From the NCBI GenBank assembly GCA_040755755.1, contig JBFLZW010000002.1, positions 1 to 64,000 on the forward strand: a DNA stretch of 64,000 bases, in the 5' to 3' direction. Below the pieces are notes generated by a model. The model had not been told where the DNA came from. It was given only the letters and a program-made list of their open reading frames with translations, and made no database searches. A program made the translations under genes and the position numbers. The first letter of the stretch is position 1. Each line of letters opens with the position of its first letter. The DNA is from a bacterium. GTDB taxonomy: Bacteria > SZUA-182 > DTGQ01. Positions 35,048-44,178 of the stretch are shown here, in pieces.

Positions 35048-36825
35048 GATATTATTTCATCACAGGCAGCCATATCCTGGGCAACCGACGGCAGCGGCAG
35101 CGGCTCCTGGGTGGCAAATTGTGTCTGGTACAGATGAGCATAGATACCTTTTTGGGCCAGGAGGGTGACATGGTCCCCGATTTCCTGAATCCTGCCTTGA
35201 TTCAGAACCACGATCCTGTGGGCCCCGCGCACGGTAGACAGGCGATGGGCGATAATAAACGTGGTCCGGTCCTGCATCAGGTTATCCAGGGCCTGCTGGA
35301 CCAGGGCTTCGGACTTGGAGTCCAGTGACGAGGTGGCCTCGTCGAGGATCAAAATGGCGGGATTCTTGAGAATTGCACGGGCAATGGCTATCCGCTGTTT
35401 CTGCCCGCCCGAAAGTTTAACTCCCCGCTCACCGATTCGCGCATCATACCCATCCGGCATCTGGCTGATGAAATCATGGGCCAGGGCTGCCTTAGCCGCC
35501 TCGATCACTTCAGCATCACCGGCGTCCGGCCTTCCATACAGGATATTATTCCGTACCGTATCATTAAAGAGGATCGTTTCCTGGGTAACAATGCCGATTT
35601 GCTGTCTCAGGGAGCGCAGGGTAGCCTTTTTGATGTCCTGGCCGTCAATGAGGATGTCCCCTGAGGTGGCCTCGTAAAACCGGGGAAGCAGGCTGACCAG
35701 CGTGGTCTTGCCCGCACCGCTGGTTCCGACGATAGCTATAATCTCTCCGCGGGATACCCGGAGGTTGATATTCTGCAGTACAGGCTGTTTCTCATATCGA
35801 AAACTGACATCCCGATACTCGATACTCTGGCGAAGGGGAGGCATCTCCACCGCATCTTCGGCCTCCCGGACACTCGGCTGAGCATCGAGAAACTCGAAGA
35901 TCCGCTGTGAGGCGGCAATCCCATGCTGAATATCGTTATTAACATGGGTCAGCTTTTTGATCGGACTGTACATCATCAGCAGGGCGGTCATAAAGGAGAA
36001 AAAATTGCCCGGCGTGGATTTTCCGGCAATGACCTGTGCCCCGCCAAACCAGACGATAAAGGCAATACCGAAAGATGCCAGCAGCTCCATCAAGGGGGTA
36101 GAAAGTATCGCCACCCGGCCGGCCCGCATCTGCTCGTTGAAGAACCGCTGATTTTCCCGCCGGTAACGTTCGACTTCCCGCTCTTCCATATGAAAGGCTT
36201 TGACAATCAGTGCCCCGGACAGGGTCTCGTGCAGGATGACATTCAGGTCAGCGACCTTTTGCTGGACCTTGCCGCTGATGCGCCGGAGCTTCAATCCCAT
36301 CTTCGAGATCAGAAGGGCCACAAAGGGCAGCACCAAGACGGACAGGATAGCCCAGAACCAGTTGCAGTAAAACATCACCGCCAGAAAACCGATAATGTCG
36401 AGCGGCTCCCGCAACAGATCCGCAAGGGAATGGGTAATGGCCCGCTGAACCAGCCCTACGTCATTGTTAATCCGGGCCATAATCAGACCCGTAGACCGCT
36501 TGGTGAAAAAATCCATGGATAGTGAGTGAACATGGGCAAAAAGCTCGCCCCGCAGGCTCATGACCACCTTCTCTCCAATATACATCATCAGATAGCCCTG
36601 GATATAGGTGAACGTACCTTTCAGTAAATAAAGAATGAGCAGGGCTATCGGCAGCAGCTTGAGCATGATCCATCGCTTGTTGATAAAAATATCATCCAAT
36701 ACCGGCTTGACCATATACGCAATCGAGGAATTAAGACCAGCGGTCAGTGTCATGCACACCATGGCAATGGCCATTTTTTTCCAGTACGGTCGTACGAATC
36801 TGAGAAGACGTCTATACATTTCCAC
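35044..36825 (-). CDS. msbA: lipid A export ABC transporter MsbA
   Basis: 593 residues, a full half-transporter: six membrane helices (about 15-310) fused to an ABC domain. Walker A VGTSGAGKTT (about 375-384), signature VKLSGGQKQRIAIARAI, Walker B ILILDEATSSLD and the H-loop AHRLSTV are all intact. It flips lipid A-core across the inner membrane. GTG start with AAGGATG upstream. It follows hldE across a repeat-containing gap. Confidence 0.93.
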   Translation of the reverse strand: MEMYRRLLRFVRPYWKKMAIAMVCMTLTAGLNSSIAYMVKPVLDDIFINKRWIMLKLLPIALLILYLLKGTFTYIQGYLMMYIGEKVVMSLRGELFAHVHSLSMDFFTKRSTGLIMARINNDVGLVQRAITHSLADLLREPLDIIGFLAVMFYCNWFWAILSVLVLPFVALLISKMGLKLRRISGKVQQKVADLNVILHETLSGALIVKAFHMEEREVERYRRENQRFFNEQMRAGRVAILSTPLMELLASFGIAFIVWFGGAQVIAGKSTPGNFFSFMTALLMMYSPIKKLTHVNNDIQHGIAASQRIFEFLDAQPSVREAEDAVEMPPLRQSIEYRDVSFRYEKQPVLQNINLRVSRGEIIAIVGTSGAGKTTLVSLLPRFYEATSGDILIDGQDIKKATLRSLRQQIGIVTQETILFNDTVRNNILYGRPDAGDAEVIEAAKAALAHDFISQMPDGYDARIGERGVKLSGGQKQRIAIARAILKNPAILILDEATSSLDSKSEALVQQALDNLMQDRTTFIIAHRLSTVRGAHRIVVLNQGRIQEIGDHVTLLAQKGIYAHLYQTQFATQEPLPLPSVAQDMAACDEIIS

Positions 36826-36969
36826 GGCTAATCATCCTTAAGGGGCTGTCCCCAAGTGAAATACAAAGACAGAGGCAAAAAAACAAAGACAAAGGACACC
36901 ACAGAGACACTGAGGCACAGAGAAAAACACCAGGTGGCCACTGTATCTCCTGACCACTGACCACTCTCT
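36826..36969. repeat. low-complexity repeat patch between hldE and msbA
   Basis: Contains the phrase CACAGAGACACTGAGGCACA and, at 36950-36993, two copies of TGACCACTGACCACTCTC. The second runs into hldE and supplies its last codons. The same TGACCACTGACCA unit is found as its complement near 45760-45805, and the CAGAGACGCTGAG phrase near 55826-55895. Confidence 0.65.
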
Positions 36970-38463
36970 TTACTGACCACTGACCACTCTCTCCTGCCGG
37001 TGATTGCTGAGGATTCTGGCAATCAGGCTGCTGGTGGAAATATCCTGCTCAAGATCCACCAGTTTGACCGAGCCTCCATAGCCTTCCACGATTTGCCAGC
37101 CCACGACCTCGGTCTTGCGGTAGTCTCCACCCTTGACCAGCACTTCCGGCTGTAAAGCGGCGATAAGATTGTGCGGGGTATCTTCCGGAAAAATCACGAC
37201 ATAATCCACACAATTCAAAGCTGAAAGCAGCCTGGCCCGCTCCCCTTGAGTCATGCAGGGGCGGTTGGGGCCTTTCAGCCGCCGTACCGAATCATCGTCG
37301 TTGATGGCCACAACGAGCACGTCTCCAAAGCCTCTGGCTTCATGGAGCAGCTTGATATGGCCGATATGGAGAAGGTCAAAGCATCCGTTGGTAAAGACAA
37401 TCCGCTGCCCTTTCAGCCTGTGGCGGGAAACAAGGTCCTGCAATTCCAAAAAGGTTTTGACCTTCTGATCGGTCGAATACTGGCCGCCCCCGCAGGCAGC
37501 CAGAATCTCCGCAGCGGTCACGGTGGCTGTCCCGACCTTGCCGACCACCACACCGGCAGCCAGGTTGGCCAGTTCCGCAGCCTCATCCAATGGCAGCCCG
37601 GCAAGGTACCCAAGCGTCAGGGCAGCTAAAGCGGTATCTCCGGCCCCCGAAACATCAAACACTTCTCTGGCACGGGTAGGTAACGTCACCGGCTCATGCC
37701 CCAGCCGGAAAAGGGAAATCCCGTCCTTTCCCCTGGTTATAATGACACCATCAAGCTCCAGCTCCCGCAGGAGCTTTTCTCCGGCTGTGCGGACATCTTC
37801 TTCGGTGCGGATCACCATGCCCGTGGCCTGGCCAGCCTCCTTCTGGTTGGGGGTGATATAATGGGCCTTGCGGTATTTCCGGTAGGACATCCCCTTGGGA
37901 TCGACAAACACCGGCTTTCCCTGGTCCCGTCCCAGGCTGATGATTTTTGGGAGCAGCCCCTCGGTCAGGACCCCTTTCTGATAATCGGACAGGATAATGG
38001 CCGCACTTTCCGGAAGGTGCTGCCGGAGATAATCCACGATTTTTTCTTCCCACACCGGATCGATGGGACGGCGGACCTCCCGGTCGATGCGCAGAACCTG
38101 CTGATTGCCTGCCAGCACCCGGCTTTTTCTGGTGGTTGGCCGGGCCGGGTCCTGAAAGATGCCATCGGTGGAAACTCCCTTGCGGGCAAATTCCGAAAGC
38201 AGTGCCTCACCGCCTGCATCCTGGCCGATAACACTGCACATGCGCACCTGTCCCCCCAGGCTGATGATGTTGGCCACAACATTGCCCGCACCTCCCAGGG
38301 TCGTGAACTCCCGCTGCACATCCACCACCTGCACCGGGGCCTCCGGAGAGATCCGCTCCACCTCTCCCCAGAGATATTCATCGAGCATGACATCTCCTAC
38401 AACCAGGATATTCTGCTGGCTGATCCGGGGGAGAATTTCATCCAGTTTACTGCGGGTTAACAA
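36970..38463 (-). CDS. hldE: bifunctional heptose 7-phosphate kinase / heptose 1-phosphate adenylyltransferase
   Basis: 497 residues. N-terminal PfkB-type kinase (about 1-325; GGAGNVVANI near 57-66, DVSGAGDTALAAL near the end) phosphorylates D-beta-D-heptose 7-phosphate; C-terminal nucleotidyltransferase (about 350-490, FTNGCFDLLHIGHIKLLHEA) adds AMP to the 1-phosphate. Both are needed for ADP-heptose of the LPS inner core. TTG start with AAAGGAGG 9 bp upstream. The last codons (RVVSGQ then stop) are read from the TGACCACTGACCA repeat, so the native C-terminus has been replaced by a few residues; the domain itself ends before that. Confidence 0.94.
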   Translation of the reverse strand: MLTRSKLDEILPRISQQNILVVGDVMLDEYLWGEVERISPEAPVQVVDVQREFTTLGGAGNVVANIISLGGQVRMCSVIGQDAGGEALLSEFARKGVSTDGIFQDPARPTTRKSRVLAGNQQVLRIDREVRRPIDPVWEEKIVDYLRQHLPESAAIILSDYQKGVLTEGLLPKIISLGRDQGKPVFVDPKGMSYRKYRKAHYITPNQKEAGQATGMVIRTEEDVRTAGEKLLRELELDGVIITRGKDGISLFRLGHEPVTLPTRAREVFDVSGAGDTALAALTLGYLAGLPLDEAAELANLAAGVVVGKVGTATVTAAEILAACGGGQYSTDQKVKTFLELQDLVSRHRLKGQRIVFTNGCFDLLHIGHIKLLHEARGFGDVLVVAINDDDSVRRLKGPNRPCMTQGERARLLSALNCVDYVVIFPEDTPHNLIAALQPEVLVKGGDYRKTEVVGWQIVEGYGGSVKLVDLEQDISTSSLIARILSNHRQERVVSGQ

Positions 38464-38652
38464 AGTTGAGTGCCTCCTTTAGCCTCTTTTCAGGGTTTGG
38501 CATCTGCAACGCATAAGTTACGTCGAGCGGTTGTATCTTCTAACACATATTTTTTGAAAAATTCAGATCGTGTAACCCTAGCGGTGCGACCATGCGTCGC
38601 TTGATACATGTATGAATAATATTGACTGAATTCTGATTTAGAATTGTTTTTA

Positions 38653-38991
38653 TTAGCTATAGTTTCTCAGGTTCATTTGGTAATTATGTACCGCTTCCAT
38701 TATACGGCTAAAAAGTCTCTCTGAAACAATGGCTACATCGATATCTGAGTCATAATCGAAATCCTTGCTCTTATATGGGCTAAAACCGAGTTTAGCGGAA
38801 CCGGTGATGAAAATTTCATGGAAATCAATATTGAAGTTATTTGCGATTCTTTTTCTAAACTCATAGTAATCATCTTCTTTGGAGGCAAAAATAAATGGGG
38901 TACCATGGAGTACTTTTTTTCGACAAAAGTCTACTAACTCATCCTCATTCTGAATTGCCCGCAAAGAAGTCAAAAAATTTTCTATCATCAT
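38653..38991 (-). pseudogene. truncated nucleotidyltransferase-like protein
   Basis: 112 residues. ITGSAKLGFSPYKSKDFDYD and DSDIDVAIV show a Gly-Ser / Asp-x-Asp nucleotidyltransferase core with a longer spacer than in MntA. Relatives I recall are about twice as long; here the protein ends soon after the core (NLRNYS). It is probably truncated and incapable of catalysis on its own. No HEPN gene lies beside it. Confidence 0.6.
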
Positions 38992-39011
38992 ACGGACTAT
39001 CGACCTTCAGC

Positions 39012-39213
39012 TCAAGGCGTCGTTTCCAACACCAGGTTTTCGGTTGACAGATTAAATATATCTTTCAGGCTATACCTTTCAGTAGCACCGATGATTTCAA
39101 GGCCAATGACTTTGCCCTCTTTGTCAAAGTCCAGAGTAACTCCTTCTTCTACTTCCTGGGTATGGGAGACCAATATAGAGTGCATCTACCTCTCTATCGT
39201 ATTCAATTTTCAA
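39012..39213 (-). pseudogene. DUF2283 small protein with a frameshift
   Basis: From a TTG at 39213 (AGAGGA upstream) the minus strand encodes KIEYDREVDALYI, then must shift frame to continue EVEEGVTLDFDKEGKVIGLE, then IIGATERYSL to the stop at 39012. Joined, it is a typical DUF2283 protein of about 67 residues. A single base change near 39165-39170 accounts for it. Usually these lie beside a DUF4258 gene, not found here. Confidence 0.65.
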
Positions 39214-39318
39214 GGCATTTTCCTCTTTATTTCCTTTTCATCTGTTTTCGCGCATGTATGCTGAGGAATATCTCCATACTCCACTCTGCATCAGACAGAT
39301 ATTATTAAGAGCAGGAGG

Positions 39319-39609
39319 TTAGCTCTCCAACTTCAATAGCTTACTCCCATGAATGACGGTAATGATTTCCAAATAATCATCTTTAATTTGGTAAATAATC
39401 CTATAGCCCTTATAGATCAGCTCCCTTACCTTGGGGTTATCCGCTTCGGGAACTCGCCGGCCTATTTCAGGAAATGACTCCAAATGTTCGACCATCTCAA
39501 AAACTCTATCGTTGAATATCTTGGCGTAGTAGGGAGAATCTGAGGCGATAAACTTGCATATTTCTTTTAAATCTTCAATCGCATCCTCTGACCACCTTAT
39601 TTTAGCCAT
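39319..39609 (-). CDS. ParE/RelE-family toxin
   Basis: 96 residues: KIRWSEDAIEDLKEICKFIA at the N-terminus, the helical hairpin with FEMVEHLESFPEIGRRVPE and the C-terminal strand YKGYRIIYQIKDDYLEII and VIHGSK, all typical of ParE. The antitoxin gene lies upstream and overlaps it by 13 bp. Length is full, no defect. ParE members usually target gyrase, RelE members mRNA; the sequence here looks closer to ParE. Confidence 0.85.
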   Translation of the reverse strand: MAKIRWSEDAIEDLKEICKFIASDSPYYAKIFNDRVFEMVEHLESFPEIGRRVPEADNPKVRELIYKGYRIIYQIKDDYLEIITVIHGSKLLKLES

Positions 39610-39782
39610 TCTTTCATGATTTCCTTTGCTTCCTCATGAGTATAAAACTGCCCTGTTTCTAATTGCCTCTGTCCCTTTAATATCTTTTGCTTTACATAGA
39701 GATGTTCCATAATATCTTCCAAGGTAGAATCATCAGGCAATTGTTTCACTAAGGAAATAACCGCATCCTTTGTTGTTGGCAT
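39597..39782 (-). CDS. antitoxin of the ParE/RelE pair
   Basis: 61 residues from ATG 39782, preceded by an excellent AGAGGAGGTG site; an upstream start at 39848 would be less supported. Sequence TTKDAVISLVKQLPDDSTLE then IMEHLYVKQKI is the usual antitoxin partner of ParE in deltaproteobacteria-like genomes. It overlaps the toxin gene by 13 bp, so one operon. Confidence 0.8.
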   Translation of the reverse strand: MPTTKDAVISLVKQLPDDSTLEDIMEHLYVKQKILKGQRQLETGQFYTHEEAKEIMKEWLK

Positions 39783-39953
39783 GTAAATCACCTCCTCTCT
39801 AATCTTGGTGCACCTTGTAGAGTAACTGTACATTCTCATACTCTTCAATATAATGCCGAGTGAGCATAAAGGTCAAGAGATAAAGACTTATCTTTATTTC
39901 AAACAGATGTTCCCCATTTTCCTTTTCTCGAGAGGAAAGGTGGCAATAACCAT

Positions 39954-40129
39954 CACCCCCACCCAGCCTCCCCCCTCAAGGGGCAATGTCATTAACTTAA
40001 GGATTAACCGCGACCAACGCCCCTCACCCCGACCCTCTCCCCTTCAGGGGCGAGGGAGAAAAACACTGCCCTTGAGCCCCACGCCTGTTCTTAACTTAAT
40101 ACCATTGCCCCTCAAGGGGGGAGGAGTGT
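39954..40129. repeat. C-rich palindromic repeat cluster, locus 2
   Basis: Palindromes around 39967-39985, 40035-40055 and 40106-40127 share the CTCAAGGGG core. The outer ones are near-perfect inverted copies of each other (CCTCCCCCCTCAAGGGGCAA versus its complement), so the whole may be a 176-bp non-autonomous element. Its left end matches the right end of locus 1 (21700-21734), inverted. It ends 2 bp before the stop of the truncated DUF1016 gene. Confidence 0.7.
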
Positions 40130-40130
40130 A

Positions 40131-40465
40131 TTAGACGCTCCTATACAGGACATTGAAGATTCGATTTCCGAATTCGGGAGTCAGGGCATCCCGAATTCGG
40201 GGGTATGTGGTGTAAAACAATCGATAACGCCGCAATTCACGGACATCAACTCTTGAGATTCCTGCCTTTCCAAGCTCCTCAGCAAGTTTCTCCAGCAAAA
40301 CCTCGCCATATTGCGCTCTATCCGCGCCATTTTGTTCATATTCTCGGATATACAAGCCGATCAGCCAGTTGCGTAGCGTAAGGCTAATATTAACGGCCCG
40401 CCCAGCCGGGCGGCCAGTTCATCATGAACCTGCCGGATGGTGCCAACTAAATTTTTAAAGCTCTC
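40131..40465 (-). pseudogene. truncated, frameshifted DUF1016 (YhcG-type) nuclease N-terminus
   Basis: The minus strand from 40465 encodes SFKNLVGTIRQVHDELAARL, then, after a single-base frame change near 40398, NISLTLRNWLIGLYIREYEQ and the GADRAQYGEVLLEKLAEELG continuation to 40131. This is the DUF1016 N-terminal domain. The PD-(D/E)XK domain is missing; the frame ends at the edge of the C-rich repeat, which probably caused the truncation. Confidence 0.7.
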
Positions 40466-40538
40466 AGCTTGTGTTCATTCGAGTCCATTCGTGATCCCTA
40501 TATTTGAATCCAATTTTCTGTATTAACCATCCTATCAA

Positions 40539-41636
40539 CTACAAATACAGAACCTTCTCCATCGCCTGGATCAGTTTCCGGTTCTCCTCTTCCAGCCCGA
40601 TGGTGATCCGCACCGAGTTCGGCAGGCCATATTCCTTCACCGGGCGCACGATTACTCCTTCGCCCAGCATCCGGTCGCTGAAGGCTTTTCCGTCCCGGCC
40701 CACATCCACGAGGATAAAGTTAGCCACCGAGGGAACATGGGGCACCTGCAGCCGGTCGAATTCCCGGCACAGGTACTCATAGCCACGGCGGTTTACCTCC
40801 CGGTTCCGGTTCAGGAATTCATCATCCTGCAAGGCTGCCTCGGCAGCCACCAGGGCCAGGGAATTCACGTTGAAGGGTTGGCGGACGCGGTTCATCAGCG
40901 ATATCAGATCAGGAGAGCCGATCCCATAGCCGACGCGCAATCCGGCCAGGCCATAGATTTTCGAAAAGGTCCGGGCGATCAGAACCGGATGGTCAGGATG
41001 GGCTCGCAGCCAGGCAAGGGAATCGGGAAAAGCCGCATCTTCCACGTACTCATAATAGGCCTCATCGATAACTACAATCGCGGTTTTCGGCACCTGATCG
41101 AGGAACCAGGCCAATTCGTCGGCAGTGACCATAGTTCCCGTGGGATTATTGGGGTTGGCGATGAAAATCAGTTTGGTTTTCGGAGTTATCGCGTCAGCCA
41201 TGCTCCGAAGGTCATGGGTATACTCTTTCATCGGCACCAGGACATTTTTCCCATTGGCGGCCTGAACCAGCAGGCTGTAGATAATGAAGGCCGGATGGCC
41301 GCTGACAGCCTCTTCGCCGGGAGCAAGAAAGGTGCGGACAACCAGTTCCAGGATTTCATTGGTGCCGTTGCCCAGAATAATCTGATCGCTGGAAACTCCG
41401 AGTTTTCCGGCCAGCGCTTTCTTGAGATAGAATCCGCTCCCGTCGGGGTAGCGGTGAATCTCGGACAGCGCCCCCTGCATGGCCTGAACAGCCCTGGGTG
41501 ATGGTCCGCAGGGAGTTTCGTTGGAGGCCAGTTTGATCACTTCGCACAGACCCAATTCCCGCTGCACTTCTGAAATGGGCTTGCCGGGCAAGTATGGTTG
41601 AAGCTGATGGATATGTTTTTGGGCTAGATCTTTCAT
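40539..41636 (-). CDS. hisC: histidinol-phosphate aminotransferase
   Basis: 365 residues, class II PLP aminotransferase of HisC type. Signatures: KLASNETPCGPSPRA (about 35-49), GNGTNEILEL (87-96), NPNNPTGT, the DEAYYEYVED segment and the PLP lysine in ARTFSKIYGLAGLRVGYGI. AAGGACA site before the ATG. It may also act on aromatic 2-oxo acids, which would suit the neighbouring pheA. No other his genes are present. Confidence 0.92.
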   Translation of the reverse strand: MKDLAQKHIHQLQPYLPGKPISEVQRELGLCEVIKLASNETPCGPSPRAVQAMQGALSEIHRYPDGSGFYLKKALAGKLGVSSDQIILGNGTNEILELVVRTFLAPGEEAVSGHPAFIIYSLLVQAANGKNVLVPMKEYTHDLRSMADAITPKTKLIFIANPNNPTGTMVTADELAWFLDQVPKTAIVVIDEAYYEYVEDAAFPDSLAWLRAHPDHPVLIARTFSKIYGLAGLRVGYGIGSPDLISLMNRVRQPFNVNSLALVAAEAALQDDEFLNRNREVNRRGYEYLCREFDRLQVPHVPSVANFILVDVGRDGKAFSDRMLGEGVIVRPVKEYGLPNSVRITIGLEEENRKLIQAMEKVLYL

Positions 41637-41737
41637 TGTGTTTGTCCTTATGAATAAAGAGCAGTAATGAGCCGTGAGGGCAAAGCCTGGGGTTGCATTT
41701 TGGGTGTATTGAAAGCGTGTTTTATTGTGTGCGTGCC

Positions 41738-42814
41738 CTACCCTGTGTTGAGTTTACTTTTTGGGTATGATCCCAGAATCTTGAAAAAATCACAGTGAAC
41801 CTTGAGGTCATCGAGCAGCCGGACTACCCGCTCCTCCTGGACATGGCCATCGAAGTCTACCAGGAATACCGACTCCCAGGGACGATTCGGAATGGGGCGG
41901 GATTCGATCCGGTGCAGGCTGATCTGGTGGTGGACAAAGGGCTGGAGAAGTAACGAAAGCGCTCCGATCTGGTCTTTCATGGAAAACAGAATCGAAGTCT
42001 GATCATCTCCGCTCGGCGCACTCATTCCCTTCCATAAGACCAGGAACCGGGCAAAGTTATGGGTATTATCTTCAATCCTCTTGCATATCGTGTGAAGCTG
42101 GTACAATCCACGGATGGTTTCTTCGGCAATGAGAGCGGCAGAAGCATCCTCGCGGACCAGTTCGACGGCCCGGTAGGTGCTGGGGACCTCGATTACCGGC
42201 TTGCCCGACATATTCTCCCGCAGCCACTCGCTGCACTGAGCAATGGACTGTGGGTGCGCATAAACCTTTTCGATTTTATCAAGCTCCGTATGATGCCCCA
42301 GGAGATCGTGCCGGATATTGAGGATAATTTCCGTGCAGGTTTTGAGCTCCGAATCGATAAAAAGATCCAGGGTATGACTGGCCAGCCCTTCGGTGGAATT
42401 TTCCAGCGGAAGCACCCCGTAATCAGCCTGGTCCCGTTCCACAGCGGAAAACACCCGGCCAAGGCTTGTCATTGGAATCAAAGAGGCCGAGAGGCCGAAC
42501 TTTTTCAGGGCCGCGATATGGGTAAAGGTAGCCTCCGGCCCCAGGTAGGCGATTCTCATGGGCTTTTCCAGGGACAGGGAGGCGGAAATAATCTCCCGGA
42601 ATACCGACTTGACGGACGATGCAGGAAAGGGGCCTTTATTGATCCTCTGGAGCCTGCTTAAAATCTGCTCTTCCCGGCTGGGATCGTAATAAGCCCTGCT
42701 GCTTTTGGCTTTGGATCTGCCGACTTCCTTGACCACTTCGGCGCGGGCATTTAGCAGATCCAGGATCTGATTATCAATTTCATCGATTTTTTTTCGTAAA
42801 CTCTCCAAATCCAC
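41738..42814 (-). CDS. pheA: bifunctional chorismate mutase / prephenate dehydratase
   Basis: 358 residues from a GTG with GGAG 9 bp upstream. Residues 1-85: AroQ chorismate mutase (LRKKIDEIDNQILDLLNARA). Residues about 92-270: prephenate dehydratase (AYLGPEATFTHIAA, LPLENSTEGL, TYRAVELV). C-terminal ACT regulatory domain with RIESRPIPNRPWESVF, the ESRP-type phenylalanine-binding motif. It makes phenylpyruvate and is inhibited by Phe. It lies 100 bp upstream of hisC, likely co-transcribed. Confidence 0.94.
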   Translation of the reverse strand: MDLESLRKKIDEIDNQILDLLNARAEVVKEVGRSKAKSSRAYYDPSREEQILSRLQRINKGPFPASSVKSVFREIISASLSLEKPMRIAYLGPEATFTHIAALKKFGLSASLIPMTSLGRVFSAVERDQADYGVLPLENSTEGLASHTLDLFIDSELKTCTEIILNIRHDLLGHHTELDKIEKVYAHPQSIAQCSEWLRENMSGKPVIEVPSTYRAVELVREDASAALIAEETIRGLYQLHTICKRIEDNTHNFARFLVLWKGMSAPSGDDQTSILFSMKDQIGALSLLLQPFVHHQISLHRIESRPIPNRPWESVFLVDFDGHVQEERVVRLLDDLKVHCDFFKILGSYPKSKLNTG

Positions 42815-43010
42815 CGCTATTTTCTCCAGGCTGTTCGCTTTTTCTCTATTTCCCTGCCGTTAAAGCGCAAGGAATTGATAAAATATCAGGTTGTGGATTG
42901 AATTTACAAGAATTCCCCCCAATTGTCAAGAACAAGAAATATCCCGGAATCCCAAAAGGCATGGAGGAGGTGCACCTTACTGCGACAGCCTCCCAGACTC
43001 CCCACCCGCC

Positions 43011-44174
43011 CTAGTCGGGAAGGTACCCTGCCTGCTGCAACTTGCGGTATAATCCACCGGCTTTATTCAGGCTGTCGAAGATGAGCGAAATGCTCATGGT
43101 AGCCCCGCTGATAGAATCGTACTCCGGACGAAACTGATAATTTTTCGTCAGATGCCTGCCCACGATCCGCTTTTCCAAATTCTCGGCATCTGCTGCAGTT
43201 ATGGAAAGATTATCATACTTGGTAATATGCAGAGGAATAAAGTTTGTGACCACGCCCTGACCATTAAAAATGAGCAGAAAATAGATGGGGTGGCAGACGT
43301 CGCAGAGGGGAGGGCGGGTATACACTTTGGCAACCCATCGCTTTCTTCCTGCCAGAGGGAGAGAATCGACAATATAGATATCCTGGTACTCCGGCAAGTT
43401 TTTTTTCTGGAAGGATAACCGCTGCTTTGTATCGCCGTGAAGGATGGCCTGTTGGATCTTTCCCCGGATTTCTTTTTCCGACCAGGATAGTTGGATAGAT
43501 CGAGGTCGTGCCTGGACAACTTCGAGATGCCGATGTTCCTGAATTTTTCTCTGGAACGAGGCCAGGTCAAGTGAGACGAGCTCTTTTAATTCGGCAAACA
43601 GGGTATCAGCATTTTGAATGAGCCCAAGGTGCGATTTGGCCAGCAGCACTCCCTCCGGCGATTGCCGCAGGATGAGGAGGTAGGGGGTACCGCCGGGATT
43701 TCCCAGGGCTTCATAAGCCTCAAATTCCGGATCAGGGATAATTGGAAAAGGGACTTTTTTTTCCGCCCGAAACCGCTGAGTCTCCCGTTTATTATTCCCG
43801 GCACCAACAGCCAGAAACTTGATCCGGCCCTGTAAGCTGCTATCCCGGGATATTTTCTGATAGAGAGTATTCAGGAGAGGGGCCTGCGCCAGACAGGAAA
43901 CACAGTACCGGTTGAGGAATTCCAGGACGATGTAATCGGCCTGAATATCATCGAGAGAAAAAAAACTTTCTTCACGAAAACTGAAAAACCCACGACGAAG
44001 GCCAAGATATCGGCGCTCCTCCTGAGTCAAAGTGTTCAGCAGGGGAATAGCGGGAATTTTCTTTCCAGCCCGAAGCCGAGTATCGGCGTCAAGGTTCCCC
44101 CTGGCAGGAAACAGGGCAGGCACGAGAAGAAACAGGAGCATAGAGAATGATACGAAAAACACCCTGACTCGCAT
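43011..44174 (-). CDS. exported thioredoxin-like protein with a C-terminal FMN-binding motif
   Basis: 387 residues from ATG 44174 (GGAGAAATG upstream); an earlier in-frame start overlaps the flavodoxin gene. A signal peptide (1-24) precedes a thioredoxin-like domain (about 70-225) with the redox centre RYCVSC (Cys91, Cys94). After a linker, the C-terminal part contains a second Cys pair (PPLCDVCHP) and ends with DSISGATMSISLIFDSLN, the Ser-Gly-Ala-Thr motif by which NqrC/RnfG-type domains bind FMN covalently through Thr. Such a fusion is not one I know. It suggests transfer between a thiol and a flavin in the periplasm. The adjacent flavodoxin-fold gene supports a redox role. Confidence 0.65.
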   Translation of the reverse strand: MRVRVFFVSFSMLLFLLVPALFPARGNLDADTRLRAGKKIPAIPLLNTLTQEERRYLGLRRGFFSFREESFFSLDDIQADYIVLEFLNRYCVSCLAQAPLLNTLYQKISRDSSLQGRIKFLAVGAGNNKRETQRFRAEKKVPFPIIPDPEFEAYEALGNPGGTPYLLILRQSPEGVLLAKSHLGLIQNADTLFAELKELVSLDLASFQRKIQEHRHLEVVQARPRSIQLSWSEKEIRGKIQQAILHGDTKQRLSFQKKNLPEYQDIYIVDSLPLAGRKRWVAKVYTRPPLCDVCHPIYFLLIFNGQGVVTNFIPLHITKYDNLSITAADAENLEKRIVGRHLTKNYQFRPEYDSISGATMSISLIFDSLNKAGGLYRKLQQAGYLPD

Positions 44175-44178
44175 TACA

